Below are positions 1-5,132 of a DNA stretch of 5,449 nucleotides, in pieces. The notes beneath the pieces were generated by a model. That model searched no databases. It had not been told where the DNA came from and worked only from the letters and a program-made list of their open reading frames with translations. The stretch spans positions 1 to 5,449 of the forward strand of contig SKSV01000106.1 of the NCBI GenBank assembly GCA_007122815.1. The letters are read 5' to 3'. How positions within the stretch are numbered: the stretch's first letter is position 1; the number at the start of each line of letters is the position of its first letter. The DNA comes from Trueperaceae bacterium. GTDB lineage: Bacteria > Deinococcota > Deinococci > Deinococcales > Trueperaceae. A program made the position numbers and the translations under genes.

Positions 1-990
1 CCGCGCGTCCTGTCCGGGATGCAACCGACCGACTCCCTGCACTTGGGCAACTACCTGGGCGCGCTCAAGCAATGGGTCGCACGTCAAGACGACCAGGACG
101 CGCTCTTCTGCGTCGTGGACCTGCACGCGTTGACGGTGCCCGAAGCCGTCGACCCGGACGACCTGCGCCATCGCTCGAGGGCGGTCGCAGCCCTCTACTT
201 CGCCTGCGGGATCGATCCCCAACGCAGCGTGGTGTTCCTCCAGTCGCACGTGCCCGAGCATGCCGAGTGCTCCTGGATACTCACCTGCACTACCCCCTTG
301 GGGTGGCTGTACCGCATGACGCAGTTCAAGGCGAAGTCCGAGGGCCGCGAGTCCGTGGGAGCGGGGCTGCTCACCTACCCCGTCCTCCAGGCCGCGGACA
401 TCCTGCTCTACGACGCCGACGAGGTGCCCGTCGGCGAAGACCAGGTCCAGCACGTGGAGCTCACGCGCGACATCGCCGTGCGCTTCAACCGCCTCTTCGG
501 TGAGACCTTCGTGCTGCCCAAGGCGATGATCGCCGGCTCGGGCGCTCGGGTGATGGCGCTCGACGAGCCGACCGTGAAGATGAGCAAGAGCTTGGCGGTC
601 GACCGGCCCGGTCACGCGATAGGCCTCCTCGACCCTCCCAACGTGCTGAAGAAGACCATCATGTCGGCTGTCACCGACTCAGAGCGCGAGTTCAGCCCGG
701 AGCGAGCGAGCCCCGGCGTGCGCAACCTCCTCACGATCCTCGGGGCGCTTGGCGGCGAGCCGCTGGACGCCATCAGCGCGCGCTTCGAGGGACGCGGCTA
801 CGGCGACCTCAAGAAGAGCGTCCTGGAGGCCGTGATCGAGACCGTCACACCCATCAGGGAGCGCTACGAGGAGCTGATGGGCGACCCCGCCGAGCTGGAC
901 CGGATACTGGCGCTCGGCGCCGAGGCCGCGCGCGAGCGCGCCACCGCCACGCTGGCGCGGGTGAAGGCAGCCGTCGGAGTGGGCGTCTAG
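1..990 (+). CDS. trpS: Tryptophanyl-tRNA synthetase, 5'-truncated by window edge
   Basis: Class I aminoacyl-tRNA synthetase that activates tryptophan with ATP and charges tRNA-Trp in the cytoplasm. The reading frame is open from base 1 and reads PRVLSGMQPTDSLHLGNYLG, which matches the family N-terminus (usually RVLSGIQPTG.LHLGNY). The real start therefore lies a few codons upstream, and the ATG at 19 is an internal Met. The HIGH-type signature is HLGN (bases 58-69 region of the frame start, visible residues 14-17). KMSKS follows at visible residues 193-197. Between them lie MTQFKAKS and the conserved core YPVLQAADILLYDADEVPVG followed by EDQVQHVELTRDIAVRFN. The C-terminal helical anticodon-binding part is complete and ends at TAG 988-990. 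One small oddity is PTD where PTG is usual just before HLGN. The metalloenzyme gene follows after 10 nt, so the two are probably co-transcribed. The identification is secure. Confidence 0.97.
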   Translation, partial: PRVLSGMQPTDSLHLGNYLGALKQWVARQDDQDALFCVVDLHALTVPEAVDPDDLRHRSRAVAALYFACGIDPQRSVVFLQSHVPEHAECSWILTCTTPLGWLYRMTQFKAKSEGRESVGAGLLTYPVLQAADILLYDADEVPVGEDQVQHVELTRDIAVRFNRLFGETFVLPKAMIAGSGARVMALDEPTVKMSKSLAVDRPGHAIGLLDPPNVLKKTIMSAVTDSEREFSPERASPGVRNLLTILGALGGEPLDAISARFEGRGYGDLKKSVLEAVIETVTPIRERYEELMGDPAELDRILALGAEAARERATATLARVKAAVGVGV

Positions 991-1000
991 CCGCCAGGCG

Positions 1001-1987
1001 GTGGCCGGACTGCTCTTCGTGTTCCTCGACGGGGTCGGGCTCGGGTCCGGGGAGCCGGCCGTGAACCCCTTGGCTGAGCGATGGCAGGGACTGCGGGCTC
1101 TCGCGGGCGGTGACTGGACGGAGGGTTCGTGGCCCACGGGATCGCGCGGAGGTGTCGTCAGCGCAGCCCTCGACACGTCGCTCGGGGTAGCCGGGCTCCC
1201 TCAGTCGGCTACGGGTCAGACCACCTTGCTGACGGGACGCAACGCGGCGTTGTCGATGGGCAGACATTACGGTCCCTGGCCTGGGCCGACGCTCCTCGCG
1301 CTGCTCCACGCCGGCAACCTCTTCATGGACGGCGTGAGTTCGGGCGGGGCGCTGCTGGCGAACGCCTACCCGCCGGCCTACTTCCAGGCGCTCGAGCGGG
1401 CAGCGAACGGTGAGGCCGCCCGCTCGAACTCGCCTACCCGCAGAGCTCGGGCGTCCGCTCCGGTCAGCGCGGCGCGGGCCGCGGGGTTGGCGTTGGCCGA
1501 CCTGGCGGCGTACGGGGCCGGAAGAGCCGTCGCTGCCGACCTGGACGGTTCGGGGTTCGCTCCAAGCCCAGCTCACGCTCCACGGTTCGATGTTCGTGCC
1601 CAAGCGGAGGTGCTAGCCGCTCTGGCGGGCGAGCACGCCTTCACCTTCTTCGACGTGTGGGCCGGCGACCGCGCAGGACACGCCCAGGACCGGAGCGCCG
1701 CGAGTCGCTTCCTGACCCGCCTGGACACCTTCCTACCCGCCCTCGTGGAGGCGTTGCCGTCTGAGGTGACCCTGCTGATCACGAGTGATCACGGCAACCT
1801 CGAGGACATGAGCGCGCCTCGGCACACCCGCGCGAACGTCCCGCTGCTCGCGCTCGGACCGCACGCCGAAGCCTTCGCTGACGCTCGCTCGCTGCTCGAC
1901 GTTGCCCCGGCCGCGAGAGCCGTACTGGCGCGGGACGAAGCGCGCGAGCGGGCGACCCGCCGCGGCGGTCGCTTCAGCCGAGCATGA
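1001..1987 (+). CDS. Compact alkaline-phosphatase-superfamily metalloenzyme (iPGM/phosphopentomutase-like), substrate unknown
   Basis: A predicted cytoplasmic two-metal phosphotransferase or phosphohydrolase of 328 aa. All superfamily landmarks are visible in order: D10 in FLDGVGLG (first metal ligand); SATGQTTLLTG from S69, where S69 aligns with the nucleophile of iPGM (SEVGH) or DeoB (TTTGH); D223 and H227 in DRAGH; D263-H264 in ITSDHGNLED; and H275 in HTRANVPLL. Known iPGM enzymes are about 510 aa and carry a large phosphotransferase insert. This protein is much shorter, so it is unlikely to be a glycolytic mutase. Its middle (residues 80-190) instead has GRHYGPWPGPTL and NAYPPAYF, as in stand-alone 'metalloenzyme' relatives. 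The GTG start at 1001 comes just before the LLFVFLD strand. Only a weak purine stretch precedes it, so translation may be coupled to trpS, 10 nt upstream. The last 14 bp overlap the opposing gene. Family assignment is firm, the substrate is unknown. Confidence 0.88.
   Translation: MAGLLFVFLDGVGLGSGEPAVNPLAERWQGLRALAGGDWTEGSWPTGSRGGVVSAALDTSLGVAGLPQSATGQTTLLTGRNAALSMGRHYGPWPGPTLLALLHAGNLFMDGVSSGGALLANAYPPAYFQALERAANGEAARSNSPTRRARASAPVSAARAAGLALADLAAYGAGRAVAADLDGSGFAPSPAHAPRFDVRAQAEVLAALAGEHAFTFFDVWAGDRAGHAQDRSAASRFLTRLDTFLPALVEALPSEVTLLITSDHGNLEDMSAPRHTRANVPLLALGPHAEAFADARSLLDVAPAARAVLARDEARERATRRGGRFSRA
1952..1972. terminator. GC-rich hairpin at the convergent gene junction
   Basis: An inverted repeat, GCGACC at 1952-1957 and GGTCGC at 1967-1972, encloses a 9-nt GC loop. 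On the minus strand it begins 1 nt after the TGA (1976-1974) of the SpoIIM-like gene. On the plus strand it lies inside the last codons of the metalloenzyme gene. No T-tract follows on either side, so it is at most a weak terminator or a 3'-end stabilising structure. A chance hairpin in GC-rich DNA is quite possible. Confidence 0.25.
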
Positions 1988-3122
1988 GCAGGGCCGTCTC
2001 GTACCAAGCCCCCGCCAGCAGCAACACCGCGGCCAAGACGAGCATGGAGAGCGTCTTGCGCAGCGCGAGCGGGAACCCGGCGAAGCCCTGACGCACTATC
2101 GTCACCAATAGCATGCCGCCACCGGCGACCACCAGGAAGTAAGCCGTCAGCTCGATCACCACCAAGACCAGCGTGGCGAGCAGCGCGATGGGCCCACTCG
2201 CGACGTACAGGACGCCGAACGGCAAGCCGTTCGCGAAGAACTGAGGCACCGCCAAGAGGTAGGCCGGGACGCCGAAGAGCAGCCCCAGCCAGAAGAGCAG
2301 CAGCGTTACCACACCGAAATTCTGGTAGAAGATCGTGACCGCCAGACGCATGGGATCGCCCGACTGGAGCGCGTCGGTGGCGCCGACCTGCCCGAGCGCC
2401 TGACCTAGCAAGACCATCACCGCGTCGTCGCACTCCGGCGGGAGGGCAGAGCCGCTCCAGACACCCACCGCGAAAGCGGCGTAGAGCAGCACCATGGTGC
2501 CGATGACCAAGCGCCGGTGCTCCCGGGTGTACTCCAGGGCGCTACCCAACACCCTCCGGAGAGGCGACGGACGCACCAGCAGCACGAGCACCAACAGGGT
2601 CAACCCGCCGAAGATGGCGCTCGCGACGGGTGAAGCGAGCCAGCCGCGGTTCGTGGTGTCCACCCGGAACCCGACGGAGACCGCGCGCCAACCTTCGTCC
2701 TCGCGGACCAGGTCGACCTGCACCACGTCGAGCTGGTCGACTGGCCGCACCGCGCTGTAGGTGAAGCGCCTCTCGTCGGGCTCGTCCAGGTCGTGCTGGC
2801 GGCGGTCCTCGAGGTTCACTCGTGTCCCCTCGGGCGGCGGTGGCGCAGCAACGAGCTCCGGCAACTGCAGGCAGACCTCGCGCGCCTCCAGACCCATGAG
2901 GTCCGTCAGAACTGTCGCGGGGCGGTCCAGCCAAGCCTCGACGGCCGCGTCGGCAACCTCGGCAGGATCGTCGCCCGCCACGAGCACCTCGGCGTCCGCG
3001 GGATCCGGCAGGGGGATCGCGTCCTGCGCCGCTGCGAAGCCGAGAACCGACCCACCCGTCGAGAACGCGATGGCCGTCAGCAAGCACACGAGGCCGCGTA
3101 GCGATGGCGTCACGGCCCGCAT
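1974..3122 (-). CDS. SpoIIM/DUF95-like integral membrane protein with extracytoplasmic N-terminal domain
   Basis: A predicted inner-membrane protein of 382 aa from the ATG at 3122. Residues 11-32 form a hydrophobic signal anchor. Residues 33-160 are a hydrophilic, acidic domain, probably outside the membrane, ending in an alternating VVQVDLV/GWRAVSVGFRVD pattern that could be an NTF2-like beta sheet (inference). Hydrophobic segments follow near 163-183, 205-225, 268-290, 305-342 (long, possibly two) and 357-380. The C-terminal half resembles SpoIIM/DUF95: IFYQNFGVVTLLLFWLGLLFG, then FFANGLPFG and IELTAYFLVVAGGGMLL, which parallel the family's N-f, NG-x-x-x-G and hG.lEl..a..G.l elements. SpoIIM acts in engulfment in Bacillus, but homologues are widespread in non-sporulating bacteria with unknown function. 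A -10-like TACAAT overlaps the ATG, so a GTG at 3113 (379 aa) may be the true start. It is divergent from the HD gene and convergent with the metalloenzyme gene. Membrane nature is sure, the family is probable. Confidence 0.8.
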   Translation of the reverse strand: MRAVTPSLRGLVCLLTAIAFSTGGSVLGFAAAQDAIPLPDPADAEVLVAGDDPAEVADAAVEAWLDRPATVLTDLMGLEAREVCLQLPELVAAPPPPEGTRVNLEDRRQHDLDEPDERRFTYSAVRPVDQLDVVQVDLVREDEGWRAVSVGFRVDTTNRGWLASPVASAIFGGLTLLVLVLLVRPSPLRRVLGSALEYTREHRRLVIGTMVLLYAAFAVGVWSGSALPPECDDAVMVLLGQALGQVGATDALQSGDPMRLAVTIFYQNFGVVTLLLFWLGLLFGVPAYLLAVPQFFANGLPFGVLYVASGPIALLATLVLVVIELTAYFLVVAGGGMLLVTIVRQGFAGFPLALRKTLSMLVLAAVLLLAGAWYETALLMLG

Positions 3123-3126
3123 TGTA
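3121..3126 (-). promoter_or_regulatory. Putative -10 element of a leaderless promoter for the SpoIIM-like gene
   Basis: The minus strand reads TACAAT at 3126-3121, followed by 7 nt and a GTG at 3113-3111 in the frame of the SpoIIM-like gene. This fits the TANNNT-N6/7-start layout of leaderless genes. No Shine-Dalgarno sequence precedes either the ATG at 3122 or the GTG at 3113. No TTGACA-like -35 is visible at 16-18 nt. The hexamer overlaps the ATG, so if it works as a promoter the GTG would be the start. Confidence 0.45.
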
Positions 3127-3173
3127 CGAGACGGAGGCTCAGCGCGCGCGTGCGATGGGATGCCCGGCGTCGG

Positions 3174-3179
3174 TAGACT
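3174..3179 (+). promoter_or_regulatory. Putative -10 element of a leaderless promoter for the HD-domain gene
   Basis: TAGACT is followed by exactly 7 nt and then the GTG at 3187, which is where the recognisable protein sequence begins. Transcription would start at or next to the GTG, giving a leaderless mRNA. No Shine-Dalgarno motif precedes the GTG and no clear -35 is visible. The same hexamer stands in the same place before recO. It lies 47 nt from the opposing TACAAT, so the two promoters form a compact back-to-back region. Confidence 0.5.
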
Positions 3180-3186
3180 CGCGCTG

Positions 3187-3684
3187 GTGAAGCGCCTCGC
3201 GTGGTACCTCAACGTGCCGTTCCGGACCGTACGCGCGTTCGTTCCGGCTCTAGCGCGTCCCGACGACACGTTCGCCGCGCGCTGGTTGCCGCCCGCTGAA
3301 CTCGAGCTCTACCTGGCCATGGACGTGCGCGACCGCGATCACGCCTGCCGCGTGGCGCGCGCCGTGCTGCGGCGCCATCCCGAAGCCCCCGAGAAGCTCG
3401 TGCGCGCTTCTCTGCTGCACGACGTAGGCAAGTCCGGAGCGCCCTTCAGTCCATGGTTGCGGGTGGCGGTTCACGTCTACCGACCTCGGCAGGCACCGGC
3501 TCCCGGCGCCGGCTCGAGGCTGGCAGACGCCCTGAGGCGCCATCACCAGCACCCTCAGCTGGGCGCCGCCATGATCCTGGCCTGCGGGGGCGACCCGGAC
3601 GTGGCAGAGCTCGTGCGCCATCACCACGACGCCGAAGGGCCCCCCGGCGCGGACGCGATCCGGAGCGTGGACGCGCTGACCTGA
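3187..3684 (+). CDS. Small HD-domain phosphohydrolase
   Basis: A predicted cytoplasmic metal-dependent phosphohydrolase of 165 aa, substrate not known. The HD-superfamily ligands are present: H52 (RDRDHACRVARAV), H78-D79 in LLHDVGKSG, histidines in RRHHQHPQLGA (H119, H120, H122), VRHHHDAEG (H145-H147), and D162 near the C-terminus. The HP-x-L-G-A and HHH-D features are close to the HDIG/HD-GYP type, but the GYP motif is absent. The N-terminal 45 residues (FRTVRAFVPALARPDD, then LPPAELELYLAMDVRDR) match my memory of small HD proteins in high-GC bacteria. The GTG at 3187 is chosen because TAGACT stands 7 nt before it. The open frame extends farther upstream but only as antisense of the SpoIIM-like gene. 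It ends 20 nt before the convergent plsY stop, with no clear terminator between. The fold is confident, the role is open. Confidence 0.85.
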   Translation: MKRLAWYLNVPFRTVRAFVPALARPDDTFAARWLPPAELELYLAMDVRDRDHACRVARAVLRRHPEAPEKLVRASLLHDVGKSGAPFSPWLRVAVHVYRPRQAPAPGAGSRLADALRRHHQHPQLGAAMILACGGDPDVAELVRHHHDAEGPPGADAIRSVDALT

Positions 3685-3704
3685 GCGCCCAGGAGCGGCG
3701 CGCG

Positions 3705-4343
3705 TCAGGCAGGGGGCGTCTCCGCGCGGCGGCGCCGTGCCCCGAGCCAGAGAGCTAGCTGCTTCAGAGCCACCAGGGCCGCGCTCGCCAGCGCCGCGGT
3801 GGTGGCTGTGAAGGCGAGCTCTTGATCGAGTGTGGCCTGCATGGTGGCCAGGTAGACCAGCGGTGCGTAGAGAACGATGGTCACCCGAGTGGCGGGAGGT
3901 TCGCGCCGGAAGAACAGCAGCAGGGCCACGATGAGGACGAGAGCGGCGACGCCTCCCCACGGGTAGACCGGAAGGCTGGCACCGAAGGCGGTAGCGAGCG
4001 ACTTCCCGCCGCGGAAGCGCACGTACGGTGACCAGGCGTGACCGGCCACAGCGGCCACACCGGAGATCGAGGCGAGCGCGAGCGGCACCCCTCCCTGCCC
4101 TCCGAGCGCATGCCCCATCGCGGCTCCCAGCGCGGCCGCGGCGGCTCCCTTGGACACGTCGACCACGAGCACCGCGAGGCCCCAACCGAAGCCCAAGTTG
4201 CGGGCCGTGTTCATCGCGCCCATGTTCCCCGAGCCCACCTCGAAGATGCGCTTGCCGCGCAGGCGGGCTGCGATGGCAGCCGTCGGGAAGCCGCCGAGCA
4301 GGTAGCCGACGGCGAGGGCCGCAAGCACGTCGAAGCCGCTCAA
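3705..4343 (-). CDS. plsY: Acyl-phosphate:glycerol-3-phosphate acyltransferase PlsY (divergent C-terminus)
   Basis: Integral membrane enzyme that moves an acyl group from acyl-phosphate (made by PlsX) to glycerol-3-phosphate, forming lysophosphatidic acid. The 212 aa are near the family's usual 200. Visible landmarks are YLLGGFPTA (residues 14-22), motif 1 EVGSGNMGAMNTARNLG (S38 and R48 being the usual catalytic residues), VDVSKG (D62, K65), and the glycine-rich motif 2 with GH (101-102) and FRGGKSLATAFG (110-121). The third family motif, normally a C-terminal H-x-x-N-x-x-R-L-x-x-G-x-E, is not visible. The protein ends instead in a basic ARRRR tail, and the other frames do not restore the motif. 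The start is TTG at 4343, overlapping the recO TGA, with a strong Shine-Dalgarno sequence in front. It is therefore translationally linked to recO. It could be a divergent PlsY paralogue rather than the main enzyme. Confidence 0.9.
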   Translation of the reverse strand: MSGFDVLAALAVGYLLGGFPTAAIAARLRGKRIFEVGSGNMGAMNTARNLGFGWGLAVLVVDVSKGAAAAALGAAMGHALGGQGGVPLALASISGVAAVAGHAWSPYVRFRGGKSLATAFGASLPVYPWGGVAALVLIVALLLFFRREPPATRVTIVLYAPLVYLATMQATLDQELAFTATTAALASAALVALKQLALWLGARRRRAETPPA

Positions 4344-5077
4344 GCGCTCACCTCCGACAAGGCCCTGAGGGCCTTGAGCTCACCCACGTGCTCGCGCACG
4401 TAGGTGCTCAGAGCGCGCCAGGCGCGCGCCCGGTCGAGTGGCGGCGAGGTCACCGCTTCGCGCAGTGAACCCCCGAGCGCCGTCGCGAGGGCACGCGCGC
4501 CGTCCTCGCCTACCTGGACGTCACGCGGACCCGTACCGTGCTCGCGGCAGCGCAGCGTGCCGTCGTCGGGCGCGAGTACCGTGGCGCGGGCACCGCAGCG
4601 CTCACAGGCGGGGTTCGAGCCGCTTCGAGCGCGCGGTGCCAGGCCGGCTAGCGCTATCAGTCGCCAGGCGTAAGCGAGCGCCACGGCCCCTGGATCGGAG
4701 TACCCGGCTATGCCCTTCAGCCCGCTCGTCACCACCGCAAGCAGCCGGTCGCCGACGTGAGCGTCGACGGTCAAGGCGTCGGCCAACTCCGCGATGAGGT
4801 GGGCGTAGGGATACGCCTCCGGCCGCGCCAAGCCGGCCAGGGCCCCGTTGAGGCGCACCTGCGTCAGGACGGCCAGGTCGTCGTCGCGCCTGCGGTAGGC
4901 CTGCACGGTGACGTCGTGGAAGAGCGAGAGCCGGGCGAGGTTGCCTCCCGGCAGGCGCCCCTTGCGCGCCACGGCGCGCCACTTGCCGTGCTCGGAGAGG
5001 AGTGTGACGACCACGTCACCGCTCGGCAACGGCGTGCGACGCAAGACCAGGGCGTCGCTGACGGTGTAGCGCTGCAC
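4340..5077 (-). CDS. recO: DNA repair protein RecO
   Basis: Recombination mediator that, with RecR/RecF, helps load RecA onto SSB-coated single-stranded DNA and anneals complementary strands. The 245 aa match the usual length, close to the Deinococcus protein. Residues 1-80 form the OB-fold: SDALVLRRTPLPSGDVVVTLLSE, then GKWRAVARKGRL and FHDVTVQAYRRRDDDLAVL. An alpha-helical domain follows, with YPYAHLIAELADAL (89-102). A zinc site is visible as C158-x-x-C161 and C177-x-x-H180, with the CERCGA and LRCREH surroundings typical of RecO; the fourth ligand is His here. The C-terminal helices include RAWRALSTYVREHVGELKAL. The start is GTG at 5077, placed 6 nt after a TAGACT hexamer, with no Shine-Dalgarno sequence. 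The gene overlaps plsY by 4 nt, so the two form an operon. The assignment is firm. Confidence 0.94.
   Translation of the reverse strand: MQRYTVSDALVLRRTPLPSGDVVVTLLSEHGKWRAVARKGRLPGGNLARLSLFHDVTVQAYRRRDDDLAVLTQVRLNGALAGLARPEAYPYAHLIAELADALTVDAHVGDRLLAVVTSGLKGIAGYSDPGAVALAYAWRLIALAGLAPRARSGSNPACERCGARATVLAPDDGTLRCREHGTGPRDVQVGEDGARALATALGGSLREAVTSPPLDRARAWRALSTYVREHVGELKALRALSEVSA
4348..4355 (-). promoter_or_regulatory. Strong ribosome binding site fixing the plsY TTG start
   Basis: The minus strand reads GGAGGTGA at 4355-4348, nearly a full anti-16S match. The GGAGG core is 7 nt before the TTG at 4343. It lies within the last codons of recO. It decides the unusual TTG start, because no ATG or GTG stands at a suitable place in the plsY frame. 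It contrasts with the heads of the other units in this window, which have no Shine-Dalgarno sequence. Confidence 0.75.
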
Positions 5078-5083
5078 GCCGGC

Positions 5084-5089
5084 AGTCTA
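5084..5089 (-). promoter_or_regulatory. Putative -10 element of a leaderless promoter for recO-plsY
   Basis: The minus strand reads TAGACT at 5089-5084, then 6 nt, then the recO GTG at 5077. Seventeen nt upstream is CCGACG (5112-5107), a partial match to TTGACA sharing the GAC core. No Shine-Dalgarno sequence precedes the GTG. The promoter would sit in the 37-nt gap behind the upstream minus-strand gene, giving recO-plsY its own start even if read-through also occurs. Confidence 0.5.
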
Positions 5090-5102
5090 TCGCCAGGCGA
5101 GG

Positions 5103-5132
5103 GAGACGTCGGTCTCAGCCGCCTTCGGCGGC
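5103..5132 (-). terminator. Two small hairpins around the stop codon of the repeat-bearing gene
   Basis: On the minus strand a GCCGCC-TTC-GGCGGC type hairpin (5132-5118) lies in the last codons. A second, GAGAC-CGAC-GTCTC (5116-5103), covers the TGA and the bases after it. Neither is followed by a T-run. They could pause or weaken transcription before the recO promoter, but both are short and could arise by chance in GC-rich sequence. Confidence 0.25.

Noticed and set aside
72..503. 143-codon plus-strand open frame within trpS
   Set aside because: An alternative frame of a well-conserved gene, Arg/Pro-rich, without a motif.
854..1603. 249-codon open frame on the minus strand
   Set aside because: It is opposite trpS and the metalloenzyme gene; the translation is Arg/Pro/Gly-rich with no domain, as expected from GC-rich antisense frames.
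2761..3186. Upstream extension of the HD gene's open frame to an ATG at 2761
   Set aside because: This part is antisense to the N-terminal half of the SpoIIM-like gene, has low-complexity Ser/Arg composition, and recognisable HD-family sequence begins only at 3187 after a promoter-like hexamer.
3123..3269. Upstream extension of the SpoIIM-like gene to 3269
   Set aside because: It would overlap the start of the divergent HD gene, is basic and featureless, and pushes the hydrophobic signal anchor away from the N-terminus.
3685..3704. Possible terminator between the HD gene and plsY
   Set aside because: The 20-nt gap shows no convincing inverted repeat and no T-run on either strand.
3250..4185. 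311-codon open frame on the minus strand
   Set aside because: It runs across both the HD gene (antisense) and plsY (another frame), whose proteins carry clear motifs; its own product is low-complexity and basic.
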